Below are positions 1 to 13,560 of a stretch of 64,000 bases of DNA, piece by piece. Position numbers and translations under genes: made by a program. Positions within the stretch are counted from its first letter, which is position 1. Each line of letters begins with the position of its first letter. Source of the stretch: Paulownia fortunei (taxonomy: Eukaryota > Streptophyta > Magnoliopsida > Lamiales > Paulowniaceae). A model generated the notes under the pieces. That model searched no databases. It had not been told where the DNA came from and worked only from the letters and a program-made list of their open reading frames with translations. The stretch covers positions 15,908,551 through 15,972,550 of the forward strand of contig CM033106.1 in the NCBI GenBank assembly GCA_019321725.1, read 5' to 3'.

Positions 1-777
1 ATGAATGTGGCCAATTTTATTAACTTCCAAAAGCCATTGTGATCTCATTTCAAATTCCAATGATTCCAATGAATCAAACTTCATCCTGCCTTGCCCAAGG
101 TCTTTGAATCACGAACTATAAAAATACAAGAGATTCCTTTGTTAAAAAGACAAGTATCGAATTCTATATTAGCCACTAACTAACCTCCATGCATACTAGT
201 ACAACACTCAACATACCCCATTTCTGATTGTTATGCAATCAAATGATATATCAAAGTAATGCAGGACGCACACAAGGCTACCATCGTGCCTCAAGTCTGA
301 GGACTATCCATGTACTATCACAACACATAAATTCTTATTTCAACTAGCAAAGCCTCCAGCAAAGAATTTTCTATTGGGCCTGTTCAGAATACTTGATCTC
401 TAACAAGCACCCACATATATGCACTTGTGTCTCTATGCTAATGTCAATAGAATTACACATCCTCATCTTACGAGCATGCATTGTATGCATGAGTTTTATT
501 GGGCTATTTGATATACCATCTCAAAAAGCCCTCTATTCAAAACTTATTTAAGACTAAAGCCGTAGCGACATGTTCCATGATCGCTATCATATACGCGACC
601 ATGCCCCATAGCTAAATTTGGTCTAAGGACTTTATCTAATGTGCATAAATAAAAATGCAAGATATAAGATAAAGAAAGTATTTTTTTATTAATATGATTC
701 TCAATAAAATTATGTTACAAAAGAAAATAGTACAATACACCCAATCTAATTGGAGTGTTGGGCATCCTACTCTAACA
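1..777 (-). mobile_element. Copia LTR A (partial, runs off the left edge)
   Basis: In minus orientation this begins at 777 with TGTTAGAGTAGGATGCC, the same start as the LTRs at 14810 and 43644. It is followed on the plus strand (778-799) by the complement of a purine-rich tract, the expected polypurine tract next to a 3' LTR. Position relative to the pol relic (3019-5762) makes it the 3' LTR of copia relic A. Only the first ~780 bp of an LTR that should be ~2.2 kb lie in the window. No coding capacity. Confidence 0.8.
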
Positions 778-840
778 GTCTTCCACTTGCCCTAGCTCCA
801 ATTGCCCATGTATCTAAAGCCTATCTTCTCGAGATGTTTG
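778..840 (-). other. Polypurine tract and 3' untranslated end of copia relic A
   Basis: The plus strand reads CTTCCACTTGCCCTAG, i.e. a purine-rich CTAGGGCAAGTGGAAG on the minus strand immediately before the LTR start. The same tract lies beside the LTR at 10627. The sequence stops at 840 because solo LTR B is inserted there and resumes at 3019 after a repeated GTTTG. Confidence 0.7.
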
Positions 841-3018
841 TGTTGGGTTCACATGGTCCTAGGATACGTGCAACGAAAAATTAAAATTTTTAAAAAACAT
901 CATACCATAACAATTATGGCAATACCCCGAATTCAATGTGATTTTTAATGATCTCGTAATTTCTAATGATTGTAATAAAATAATTAAAATTTCGATTTAT
1001 ATCTTTCTATAAACTCCGGTTGTCGTAAGATTTGAAGCAATTAATTGCTAGCCCCTTTTCTGAATTTGGTTCATAGGGATCCATGCATTTCCCTCTAAAG
1101 TAGCCACAATTTAAGCAAGAACACAAAATTGAAATTCCACTAGCAATTCTGATTTCTTTACTAAACTTGTTTGTTGGAGTGAATATAGTGAATATTAATT
1201 CTAACTATCAACTGATGATAAAAGAATTAATATTTTTGACAATGGATGGAAATTTGGTAGCAAAAAGGATGAAGAAAGAAAATAATTTTTCTTCTTAATA
1301 TTTCTTTATGGCCGAAAATTGAAGGTTAAAATTCTCCTACAATTTTCGACCATATGGTGCTTAAATAGGGGACTCAAAATTCCAAAAATCCCACTCTTGG
1401 TATTTTATATCTCCTTTTAATTAGTTGGAAGATATTTTGGTTTATTCAAACTTCTTCCAACTTTATTCTTTTCATATCTTCCAAAGATATTTAAGGTTTT
1501 TCAAGAATTCCAAACTCTTGACTTTCCATCCTTTTTCAACCACATTTATGGGCCTCTCCTAATGGGCCTTTGTGAATTGGGCTTGGACTTAAAATAAATC
1601 TCACAATTAATCCAATCATTTATTTTAGCCCATATTCAATTAATTAATTTTATCTAGCCTATCTAATCAAATTAGGCCCAATTAAATAATCTAATTATTT
1701 AATTGAGTAAATTAATTTAATAATTAAATTAACTTATGGAATACACAAATAATTTGATCCAATCAAATAATTATTTCACTCCAATTGAACTTCTTAATCT
1801 TATTAGATCTAATTAAATAATCTAATTATTTAATTGAATAACTAATTCAACTCATTGAAATAATTGAAACCACAATTAATTAATCTTCATTAATTAATTG
1901 GATCCAACTACTTAGATCAATTACTAAGTTAGAAATGTTTCATCTCAAATTGTGTGTGACACTTTAGGTTCACAACTAAGCCAGCAGTGGGTTTGCAATA
2001 TTTGCAACTTATAAATAATAATTATTATTATTATTTCGATTAACTAATCCAATTAATTAGTCTACTTGAAATTAACTCCTTAATTTTAAGAACCTTACAA
2101 GTGATGGAAAACACCTAGCAAGTATATCATGACTACCTAGACTTAGATGAAATAGTAAGTGAACCTATTTCAATTATGAATATCATACACATAAGGTCCT
2201 TCTATCAACTAATCTCCAGATTAAGTCTAGGGCATGGATTAATAGTCAAAATCCTAATTGTTCAATAACTATAATTCCATTTCAAGTTTCAATAACTCGT
2301 GACGAATCATTAGAAAACCTCCGTTAGTATTCATCCTACCTTGGCCAAGGACTTCTGAGTCATGAACTATAAAAACATATGAGATATACTTGCTCTGCCA
2401 GACAAGTGACGGATCCTTTGTTGGTTACTCATTAATCTCCATACATATTAATGCAATATTCAACGTATCCCTTTTGTAATTGTCAGGCAATCAGAAGATA
2501 CATCAAAATAAAACACGACATGTGCAAGGCTACCATAGTGCATCAAATCAAAGGACTAATTGTGCACTATCATAATATAAAAATTCTTATTTCAACAAAT
2601 AAGTTTTCAATTAAGAATTTTCAATAGCCTTGTTCAGTGTACTTATTCTCTATAAAACACCCGAATGCATGCACTAACATCACTACTCTAACGTCCATGG
2701 AGTGAGACATCCTTCTCATACGAGCATGCATCGTATGCACTAGTTTATTGGGCTATTCGATGTCCCATCTCAAAAAGCCCTCGACTTGGAACTAATTTAA
2801 GACTAAAGCCATAAAGACATATTCCATTATCACCATCAAATGTGTGACCATGCCTTATAGCTAAGTTTGGTCTAGTGACTTTATCTAATTATAAAAATGC
2901 AATTTAAGATAAAAAAATTTGCTTATTTCATTAATATAATTTGAAAATGATTGTTTTTACAAATGCAATAGTATAAAAGACATCTAATTTAATTAGTGCG
3001 TCGGGCACTACTCTAACA
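841..3018 (-). mobile_element. Solo copia LTR B with 5-bp target site duplication
   Basis: A complete 2178-bp LTR. The plus strand begins TGTTGGGTTCACATGG and ends CTACTCTAACA, so both ends are TG/CA. The flanks are an identical GTTTG (836-840 and 3019-3023), which is the target duplication. Removing the LTR and one copy rejoins the 3' end of copia relic A, as comparison with the uninterrupted copy at 10680-10720 shows. A lone LTR with a target duplication is the expected product of recombination between the two LTRs of a full element. No coding region. Confidence 0.9.
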
Positions 3019-5762
3019 GTTTGTCGAATACTTTCTGTGCTAAGGTCTTAGTAAGTGAGTCTGCTATATTTTTTGCTAAGGCAACTTGATCCACAATGAC
3101 TTCACCTCTACCAATGATCTCTCTGATCAAGTGATATCACCTCATTATGTGCTTGGATCTTTAATGAGATCTTAGCTTTTTTACTTGTGCAATGGTCCCA
3201 TTATTATCACTGTAAATCATAATTAGATCAACAATGGATGAAAATACACACAACCCTTTAATGATTTTTTTATCCAAATAGCTTCTTTTACTGCATCTAA
3301 TGCAGCAATATATTCAACATCGGTGGTAGAGTCTGCGGTCATATCTTGCTTGGAACTTTTCAAACTAACTACACCACCATGTAAGGTGAATATGTATCTA
3401 AACATGGACTTTAAATCGTCTATATCGGACTAAAAACTATAGTTTGTATATCCCTCCATTTTAGTTCTCCATTGTCATATATTAAAAAGATATCTTTAGT
3501 CCTTTTTAAGTACTTAAGGATCATTTTAACGGCTTTCCAGCATTCTTCCCCTAGATTGGGCTGATATCTGCTCATGACACTCAGAGCATGTGCAATATCA
3601 GGCCTTGTGCACAATATTGCATACATATGCTCCCTATTGCGGATATATAAGGTATGCGAGTTATCATTTCTCTCTCTTCAGGTGTCTTGGGAGACATAGC
3701 CTTAGAGAGCGAAACCCCATGACCATAGGCAGGAATCCTAATGTGGAATCCTCCATACAAAAACTTTTTAGCACTTTGTCTGTGTACATGGACTAGGATA
3801 GTCCGATCATTCTTCTAGATCTATCTCTATAGATCTTTATCCCTAGGATAAAAGATGCATCCCAAGTCCTTCATGGAAAACTATTTAGACAACTAAGTCC
3901 TCATTAACTGCAACATTCCTACATCATTTCTAATTACTAGGATCTCATCAACATAGAGCACAACAAATGTAACTACCCTCTCACTAACATTCTTGTAGAC
4001 ACATGGTTTATCCAAGTTCTTATGAAAATTAAACATTTTGATTGTTTCATCAAACTGGATATTCCAACTCCTCGAAACCTGTTTGAGTCCATAAATAGAT
4101 CTCTGGAGCTTGCAAAACTTTTGCTCACTCCCGATGGATATAAAGTCTTTTGGTTGCTTCATGTAGATCTCTTTCTTAATGTTTCCATTAAGGAACACGG
4201 TCTTCACATCTATTTTCCATATCTTATAGTCATAATATGTAGATATGGCTAGCAGAATCCGAATGGATTTAAGTATCACTACTGGTTAAAAAGTTTTATC
4301 ATAATTAATTCCTTGCTTCTAAGTATAACCTTTTTTAATCAAATGTGCTTTATATGTCGCTACCTCTCCATCTACTCCAAACTTCTGCTCGTAACCCATT
4401 TGCAGCCACTGAAAATAGTTCCCTATGGTAAGTCCACCAAGGTCCATAACTTGTTGGAGTACATGGAGTCCATCTCGAATTACATAGCTTCTTGCCACTT
4501 CTCTAAGTTGATGTCAAATATCATCTCTCCATAGCTTCTTGGATCATTATCCAAGGGGATTCCTCTTCTTTGTTCTCTAAATTGCACCCTGTTTAATAGG
4601 TATGCCGTTGTTTCCAAGGCATAGTCCTAGAATGAAAGCTGCAATGATGTGAAACTCATCATAGATCAAATCATGTTCAACAAGGTTTGATTTCTATATT
4701 CTGTTACTCTTTTAAGTTGTGGAGTAGCAGGAGGAGTCCACTATGAGAGAATCTCATTCTCTTTTAGATAATCAAGAAACTCTATGCTCAAGTACTCATC
4801 TCATTGATATGATTGAAGAACCTTAATACTTATCCCTGTCTGTTTCTCTACTTCACATCTGAATTTTTTTAAACTTCTCAAAGACTTCAAATTTATACCT
4901 CATAATGTAGACATAACCTTACCTAAAATAATCATCAGTAAAGGTTATGAAGTAGTGATAGTTCCCACGAGCACTAACACTTGTGGACCTATATACATCT
5001 GAATAGATCAAGTCCAATAGATCTTTGACTTGCTACACTTGTCCAAAAAATGGTGATTTGGTCATATTCTCTTTGAGACATGACTCACATGTTGGCATTC
5101 ATTGCTCTTTCGAAAGATCAAGCAATTCGGTCAACTTGTGAATTCTTTTCCAGAGAGATGTGACCAAATCTAGTATTCCATAAGAGTTGGGAACTATGAT
5201 TATCTAATTTTCTTTTATTTTGTTGAATAGTTAGCATGGAATCAGTGGTTGTATTAATTATTTGTCAATATACCAATATCAAGAACCATGGAACATTTCC
5301 ACCTTCGATCTTTCGATCGAACTTTCTCTATCTAACAGAGATTATGTTCTTAATATCTTTTACTAAAGAAAAATCATTAGAACTACCCTAATTCCATCTA
5401 GAGTTAAATGGATTGCTTCTTTAGCTAATAAAGCAACATTTGCTTCACTTTGAAGTTGAAAGATCGTCCTCTTAGTCTTATTTTTCGCAGCTCTTTGAAC
5501 AGTTGGAATCATACCCAGTATCCTATACCCAAGAAAAATCTTTAACACTTATGGTATTCCTCTTGTCAACTCTTACAACTCTTTGCAGAGATAAGATCAA
5601 TATCTAGTATCTAATACCTAAGAATAATTTTCAATGTCAATTATTTAATTCAACAAAATTTAAATTTGAACTAAAACTCTTTCTAATTCAAAACTTTATT
5701 TAGAATATTCTTCTATATATTGAGCAAGTCAATATCTGCATCCTTTTTCCAATATACCATTT
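3019..5762 (-). pseudogene. Copia relic A: RNase H, RT, integrase and protease remnants
   Basis: Degenerate minus-strand pol. In minus order: a gag-pre-integrase/protease remnant (about 5750-5200), integrase core pieces with IHSDVYRS and FITFTDDY (about 5050-4900), the RT N-terminal part (4560-4300), an open RT segment 4279-3893 with WKIDVKTVFLNG and GLKQVSRSWN, then the RT/RNase H segment 3626-3420 (MYAILCTRPDIAHALSVMSR, ending KRTKDIFLIYD) and 3405-3223 (SSKQDMTADSTTDVEYIA). The catalytic YVDD is YVDE. Stops and frameshifts separate every segment, so it is inactive. Its gag and 5' LTR are absent. At 5763 the sequence passes directly into the 3' LTR of copia D, which appears to have inserted in the protease/gag region. 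Confidence 0.85.
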
Positions 5763-8700
5763 GTTGGGTTTGCATGATCCCAGGGTATGTGTAATACTCA
5801 ATCCTCATACTACTGACTTGGCCAATATGATTCATGTATTACATGTTACTTATATGCTAATTTACATTAACATTAACGTGGCATCTTATATAGCATTTTA
5901 ATCGTTAGACTTCTAATACTATCACATGATGTTAGTGACTGAAATTCTATAATGTAATTAAGTAATTCTATATTTAAATAAGAAAAATAATAGATTTATA
6001 TTGGATATTCATAGGTTACATGTAATTTTGGAAGTGTTAAAGGTGTTATTAGTAAGTTTATATGATTCGATTTGATTAGATTGAGGTGTTTTAAAAGTAT
6101 ACGTCCATGGTTAACATACTTGGGATATTGGACATGATATAATGTAATTTAAGTGTCATAATACAAGATCCATATGTGCATATGATTTTAGAAATGCGAA
6201 CTAGACACTCATTTAAGAATCAGATGTCAATAGGTTTGGAGATCGAATGAACGGACATAGGAATTACCTATGGAAATGAATGGTGACTAAGATTGGTTGC
6301 AACCAAATAAAAATAGGTTAGACACACAAGATTAGAGCTGCAAGATAAGGGAGAAAATCAGATTTTACCACTACATACCACCTCAAGCTTATACCACCTC
6401 ATGCTTAGACTTTTCAAGCTAGTACCTCAACCTATTCTTCACTCTTAAGCTAACAACCATGACTTGAACCTTCTTCTGCACCATTTTAGCTTCCAAATAC
6501 ATATAAAAATCTCTCTAAATAGGTCATAAGTGATCCCAACCCAAAAAGAAGGCAAAACAAGCACAGGGGAGGAGAAATAAACAAGTTCAAGTAGAAAACT
6601 GTGCAAGGTGAGCTTAACCTATGGGTTTGGCATGACTTTCAGATTTATTTTGAGGTTTTTTGGCTTATTAATCTTTTAATATTATTTATAAATGTGTTAG
6701 GATGTTATTAGATAGGTGTTCGTGCACAAAAAAAGGGTTTTTGGTTACAAATACTTGATAGAAAACACTTGTGCTAGAAACTGTTACCTTGCTGTATTCT
6801 TGTATTTTAGGCTTCAAAAGTGTATGGTATGTTGAATAAAACCTATAGGTATCATCATATACATGTTCATGTATGAGTTAAGAGTATTGTAATAAATTTT
6901 CATCAGTTAGAAATTTAAATATGGCATGATAATTAAAGAGATGCTCAGAACTGTCTTCATCAAATTTCAAATTTTGTCCTATGTGAAGGGGATTAGTTTT
7001 AAAGCATTAAATCCATTAGTTTTGGCAATAATATGAGCTTGTTGTATCTTTGTATATTTCATCTAAGTGTGGTGAAAATTTGGGAGTGATTGAATATACT
7101 TAAGGGTGCCAAAACCATTAATGTCATGAAGTGCGTAAAACTGTCACGGTAGGAAAAATCTATTTTATATACTGTGAAGGGAGCTGAACTTGGAAAGCTA
7201 CATCCGTGAGTTTTAGCCATTCTATGACATGGTTACATTTTTTTTGATGTTATCTAAGTGTGATAAAAATTGGGGAGTGAATGAATATGTCTAATGGTGT
7301 TAAAATTATTATGCAAATTAATGTGACAGCAAGAAAATGTGAAGTTGTGAATTTATCCCATTTGGTTCAATAATATGTTCCAACATAGATGTGGTGCATT
7401 TGATCTCTAACATTTAGAGTGATGTTATAAGAGTTATAATACATCAACTAAATGAGGTTAGTATACATTTAAGATGTGGAACAAAGATGCGTAGAAGGTT
7501 GTATTCGGTTATAGTTTCTAAGTGGTAAGGTCGTTTAGTTAAATTGAGATTCAAGATCTTTATACTACATTAGGTATAATGAACTTGTTAATTGAGGATG
7601 GTGATTGATATCTTGTATTTTTATAGATTGTTTCACATCTAGGATTGGGGAGTAATACTTAAGAAACCTACAAGTAACACACAACCGATCCAAGGTAATT
7701 AAAGATTCATTTGCAACTACAATGCATAGATATAGTAAATGTGTGATTTATATGTAATACCATAGATCATATGTGCATAGCAAAGGGCACGCATGTGCAT
7801 GCATAATATACGAGCATTGTGATAAATCTTGCATTCCACGGCATGATTCTAAGAAAGGAAAATATTTTGTTGACCACTTCTAGTGCACCGAAGCAGGCAT
7901 GGATTTGCTTGGTTATATGCATGTATTTGTAGGTTCGCATGTATGGATTTGCTTGTGTATGAGTATGCATGGAATTGGTCATTGGATTATGGTGGTGTGC
8001 AGAGCTCTCTTTCGGTGCATGGGATAGTAGCATTGGTCAGGGGCCCAAGAAACAAATGACTTTAAGAGAAATATTTTGATGCATGGAATTGTATTGTGAG
8101 CATAGCATTTTGAGATACATGACTGGATATTGTGGATTATTCTTTGACATGCATAATCTTTACTTGTTGAGCATTAGCTCATATAGTTTATGCATTGTAG
8201 GTGATTCTGGTGATACTTGACACTATGCACTTACTGGACAAGTTGTTGGGGTTCCTACAGGTTCTGATGAACAGTGTACATGAATGACAACCTATTGGGT
8301 TGTGTTGTAGGCATATTCTAATTTTTACATTCATTATTATTATGTAAATTGTTGACTATATATAAACAGTGATTTTTCTATATACAGGGTTATATGTGAG
8401 AAAATACTTTACTGTTTCTCAAAGTTGACAAAAGTAAATATATATATACACACACATGCACACACATGTGCTACCTTGTCAAAACTATTATTATACTAAT
8501 ATCTATATTTAGTGGTGGGGGTATTACAGTATAGGCAACGAAAAATTAAAAATTTTTAAAAAACATCATACCATAATAATTATTGCAACACCGATGTGAT
8601 TTCTAATAATTTCGTAATTTTCAATAATTAAAATAAAATAATTAAAATTTTGATTTATACCTTTCTATGCACTATGGTTGTCATAGAGTATGCAACAATC

Positions 8701-10627
8701 AATTGTTAGTACTTTTTTTGCATTTGGTTCATAAGGATCCAGACATCTACCCTCTAAAATAGTCCACACATTGAGTAAGAACACAAAATCAGAATTCCGC
8801 TAGCACTTTTGATTTCTTTTCTAATCTAGTTTATGGAGTGTGTATAAAAAAATATTAATTCTTGTTATCAATTAGTGATAAAAGAACTAACACTTAAAGA
8901 TGGAATTTTTGGAGAAAAATGACGGATGAAGAAAACAATTTTTCTTCTATTATTTCTATATGGACGAAAATTAAAGGATGATCATTCTACTTAAATTTTC
9001 GGCCATGGTGTATATATAATGGGCATAAAATTTCAAGAGTCCTACTTTTGGTATTTTATGTCTCCTTCTGATTGGTTGGAAGATATTTTGGTTCATCTAA
9101 ATTTCTTCCAATTTATCTCTTTAATATCTTTCAAAGATATTCAAGATTACCCAAGAATTTCAAACTCTTTACTTTCCATCCTTTTTCAATCACCTTCATG
9201 GGCCTTTTCTAATTTGGCTTGGACTGAAAATTAAATCCCATAATTAATCTAATTAATTATCTTACCCAAATTAATTAATTCCATCTAACCCATCTAATCA
9301 AATTAGACCCAATTAATAATATAGTTATTTAATTAAGTAAATTTATTTAACAATTGAATAATTTAAGGACTACACAATTAATTTGATCAAATCAAATAAT
9401 TATTTTTCCTTAATCTTCTTAAGTCCAGTTTAATAATCTAATTATTTAATTAAATAAGAATTTCAACTCCTTAAATTAATTTAAACCCCAATTAATTAAT
9501 CTCTATTAATTAATCGGATCCAACCCTTTGGATCAATTTCTAAATTAGAAATATTCCATCTCAAATTGTGTGTGACCTTTTATGTTTACAACTATGCTAG
9601 CAGTGGGCTTGCAATATTTACAACTTATGAATAATAATAATCATTTTGATTAATTAATTCAATTAATTAGTCCGCTTGAAATTAACTCCTTAATTTCAAA
9701 AACCTCACAAGTCATTGGAAACCTTTAGCAAATGTATCATGATTATCTAGACTTATGTGAAATAACAAGTTAACCTATTTTAATTACGATTGTCATACAC
9801 ATATGGTCTTTCCATCAACTAATCTCCCGATTGAGTCTAAAGTATAGATCAATAGTTGAAACCCTAATTGCTGAATAACTATGATTCCATTTCAAGTTTT
9901 AATAACTCATGATGAATTGTTAGAAAACCCTTATCTCATATTCATCCTGCCTTACCAAGTACTTCTGAGTCATGAACTATGAAAACATAGGAGATTCATT
10001 TGTTCTACCAGACAAGTAATGGATTGTTTGTTGAACATTCATTAACCTCCATACCTGTTAATGCAACATCCAATGTATTCCCTTTGTGATTGTCAGGCAA
10101 TCAGAAGATACATCAAAATGAAACACGACATGCATAAGGCTACCATGATATCTCAAGTCAAAAAACTAATCATATACTATCGTAACAATGAATTTCTTAT
10201 TTCGACAAACAAGTTTTCAATTAAAAAATTTTAGTGGGCCTGTTCAGTATACTTGTTCCCTAACAAGTACCTGTATACATGCACTAGCATCACTACGCTA
10301 TTGTCCATAGAGCGAGACATCCTCCTCATGCAAGCGCGTATCGTATGCGCGAGTCTATTGGGTTATTCGATGTCCCATCTCAAAAAGCCCTTAACTATGA
10401 ACTAATTTAAGAACAAAGCTATAAAAGCATATTCCATGATCACCATCAAATGTGTGACCATGCCCCATAGCTAAGTTTGGTCTAGGAGCTTTATCTAATT
10501 ACAAGAAGCAATTAAACATAAAGAAATTTGCTTTTTTATTAATATGATTTGAAAAAAGATTATTTTTACAAATACAAGAGTATAAAGGATACACAATCTA
10601 ATTGGCACGATGGACACTACTCTAACA
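5763..10627 (-). mobile_element. 3' LTR of copia D, split by solo LTR C
   Basis: The plus strand starts TGTTGGGTTTGCATGATC at 5763, is interrupted at 5789 by a gypsy-type solo LTR, resumes about 8534 with GGCAACGAAAAATTAAA, and ends ...CACTACTCTAACA at 10627. The uninterrupted LTR B (841-3018) reads straight through the equivalent of the junction. Without the insertion the LTR is about 2.1 kb. It is followed by the complement of a polypurine tract (10628-10645), so it is the 3' LTR of the minus-strand element whose pol lies at 10628-13560. It holds no gene; short ORFs inside are chance frames. Confidence 0.8.
5790..8528 (+). mobile_element. Solo LTR C of a gypsy (chromovirus-like) family, nested in copia LTR D
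   Basis: Begins TGTAATACTCAATCC and ends GGTGGGGGTATTACA, an inverted TGTAATAC/GTATTACA terminus as in LTR H (54799-57236). Length is 2739 bp. Flanking 5-mers GTATG (5785-5789) and GTATA (8529-8533) look like a target duplication with one mismatch. Much of the second half matches, in reverse complement, 42271-43643, 55000-56000 and 58697-59554, so all belong to one LTR family. The LTR/PBS/gag arrangement at 54.8 kb identifies that family as gypsy. No coding region; a microsatellite of TA and CA steps lies near 8430-8465. Confidence 0.8.
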
Positions 10628-13560
10628 ACCTCCCACTTGCCCTAGCACCAATTGCCCATGTACTTTAGGCCCATATTCTCAAGATGTCTGTCAAATACCT
10701 TCTATGCTAGAGGCTTGGTCAGTAGGTCTGCTATATTTTCTGCCGAAGCAACTTTATCCACCACAACATTGCCTCTACCAATGATCTCTCTAATCAGATG
10801 GTATCTCCTCATAATGTGCTTGGATATTTGATGAGACCTTGGCTCATTTGTTTGTGCAATAGCTTTGTTATTATCACAGTATATCAATATAAGATTAACA
10901 ATGAATAGAACCACACTCAATTCTTGGATGAAGTTCCTTATCCAAATAGCTTCTTTTGCCACATCTCATGAAGTTCCTTATCCAAATAGCCCTCTCTTCA
11001 GGAGTCTTAGGAGACATAGCCTTTGAGAGAAAAACGTCATGACTCATTGGCAAGAATCCTCTCTTGGATTCCTCCATACTAAACCTCTTTAGTATTTTGT
11101 CTATGTACGTAGATTGCGATAGTCCAATCATCCTTCTTGACCTATCTCTATAGATCTTTATTCCAATAATAAAAAATGTTTCTCCCAAATCCTTCATGGA
11201 GAACTAATTAGATAACCAAGTCTTAGTTGACTGCATCATCCCTACATCATTTCCAATGAGTAAGATGTTATCAACATATAACATAATAAATGTTATTGTG
11301 CTCCCACTAACCTTCTTATAATTACAGGGTTCATTCAAGTGTTTATGGAAATCAAACGATTTGATTACTTCATCAAACCAAATGTTCCAATTTTGGGAAG
11401 CCTGCTTGAGTTCATAAATGGATCTTTGGAGTTTACAAATCTTTTGTTCACTCTCTTTGTATATGAAGCCTTCTGGCTGCCTCATATAGATTTATTCCTT
11501 AATATTTCTATTAAGGAAAGCGGTCTTCACATCCATATGCCATATTTCATAGTCATAATACGCTGATATGGCTAGCAGTATCCGAATGGATTTAAACATC
11601 GCTACTAGTGAAAAAAATTCCTTATAATTGATTTCTTGCTTCTAAGTATAACCTTTTGCAACCAGTCATGCTTTGTAGGTCGCTACCTCTCCATTGACTC
11701 TAAGCTTCAGCTTGTAGACCTATTTGCAGCTAATAGAAAGTATTCCTTGTAGTAGGTCCACCAAGTGTCCATACCCTATTAGAGTACATGGAATCCATCT
11801 TGGATTGCATGGCTTCTGGCCATCTTCCCGAGTTGATGTCCGACATCGTCTCTCTATAAGTCCTTGGATCTTCATCCAAGGGGAGATTCTCCTCGTTGTT
11901 CTCTAACAAAAAACCATACCTCTCATGTGGCTTTAAGATGCTATGGGATCTCCTATGAGAATGCGTCTGTAGGGAGGCTCTGTGATTCTTAAATTTCTTC
12001 AAGTTTTAGGAATTCACCATTTCTATCTAATAGAAACTTTTCTTCCGAAAATATGGCATTCCTCGAAATAAACACCTTTTGTTCTAAGGGGTCGTAGAAA
12101 TAGTATCTAATAGATTTCTTTAGATACCCCATGAATCTACATAAACTGGATCTCATATCCAATTTATCTTCCACTAGCTGCTTTACATAAGCAGCATACC
12201 CCCATACCTTAAGGTATTTGTAAAAAGGTAGTTTCCCACACCACATCTCATATGGTGTTTTGGGCATCGACTTTGATGGCACTTTATTTAATAGATATGT
12301 CACCATTTCTATAGCATAGCCCCTAAATGAAAGAGAAGTCCAGTGAAACTCATCATCGGTCGAACCATGTCCAACAAGGCTTGATTTTTATGCTCTACAA
12401 CTCCATTGAGTCGGGGAGTTGCAGGAGGGGTCTACTGAGAGAGAATCTCATTCTCTTTTAGATAATCAAGAAACTCTGTGCTCAAGTATTCACCTCCTCG
12501 ATCTGATCAAAGAGTCTTGATACTTAGCCCAATTTGTTTCTCCACCTTACATTTGAATTCTTTGAACTTTTCAAAAGCATCAAATGGATCAAATCTGAAT
12601 AGATAAAGTAGTGACAGTTTCCACAAGCACTAACATTTAGTGGTCCACACACATCTGAATGGATAAAATTTAATAGATTTTTGGCTCGTTCCACTTGTCC
12701 AACAAATGATAATTTGGTCATTTTCCCTTTGAGACATGACTCATATATTTTCATTCCTTGCTCTTTCAAAAGATTGAGCAATTGGACCAACTTATGAATT
12801 ATTTTTTCGGAGATATGATGTAATTTAGCATGCCATAAGAGTTGGGAACTATGATCATCTATTTTTCTTTTATTTTGTTGAACATGGAAAAAGGAGTTAT
12901 GTGGATTAATAGAATATAAACCATTCATCAATATGCCAGAGGTAATCAGAATTGAATCTTTAAAAATAGAACAGCTTCCATATTTTATTGAAAAAGTAAA
13001 ACCTTATCCATCTAAAATAGGAATGGAGATAATGTTCTTAACTATCTCTGAAACATAAAGACAGTTGTTTAAAACTAAATCTACTCCATTTCCTAAAGCT
13101 AAGTTGAAACTTCCTATAGCTAATGCAGCAACATTTGCTCTATTCCCCAACCATAGGACTGCCTCTCCTCTACTTAGCTTCTTACTTCTTGTCATCACCT
13201 GTAAATCATTGCAAAGATGAGACCCACAGCCGGTATCTAATACCCAAGAAGTACCGTTGACTGATAATTTAACTTCAACAAAATAAATTCCAGAACTCTT
13301 TAGGCTTGCAAGGTACTCCTTGCAGTACCTCTTCCAATACCCATGTTTACCGCAGTAGTGGCATTATGTACCATTTTTGCCTCTACAACATGGATCTTGC
13401 TCTACCCAACTTTCTTACTTAGCTTTGAGATGAGCTTCTTTGTCCATGTTCTTCTCGCGCTTTGGCTTATGGTTTCAACACCTTAGGGAAAGGCATAGTT
13501 GGGAACTTTATCTTATCTTTTCTCCTCTTAGATCGAGGCCTCAGGTGTGAGGTTGCATCG
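10628..13560 (-). pseudogene. Copia relic D: gag zinc knuckle, protease, integrase, RT, RNase H
   Basis: The best preserved copia coding relic here. In minus order: a zinc knuckle near 13370-13330 (CHYCGKHGYWKRYC, usual His replaced by Tyr), protease with WVLDTGCGSHLCND (about 13250-13210), gag-pre-integrase 13198-13004, the integrase N-terminal zinc region and core start 12931-12524 (LWHAKLHHISEK, then SDVCGPL), integrase C-terminal part 12306-11989 (KTPYEMWCGKLPFYKYLKVW), RT start 12002-11730, RT palm 11485-11204, RT/RNase H 11197-10702 ending ADLLTKPLA. The RT catalytic motif is YVDN instead of YVDD. Frameshifts and stops separate the pieces, and a deletion in RNase H is marked by a 23-bp repeat. 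The family order PR-INT-RT-RH identifies Ty1/copia. No 5' LTR or PBS is visible upstream. Confidence 0.88.
10928..10990. repeat. 23-bp direct repeat at a deletion scar in RNase H of copia D
   Basis: The 23-mer beginning ATGAAGTTCCTTATCC and ending AAATAGC occurs at 10928-10950 and again at 10968-10990, 40 bases apart. In relic A the corresponding RNase H region is continuous. Here the DSxxSTSGF part of RNase H is missing between the copies, so the repeat marks a rearrangement (slippage, or a templated repair insertion). Confidence 0.8.

Noticed and set aside
7767..8033. 88-codon minus-strand frame in solo LTR C
   Set aside because: Inside an LTR and rich in H, M and T from CATG-type words; matching LTR copies do not keep the frame.
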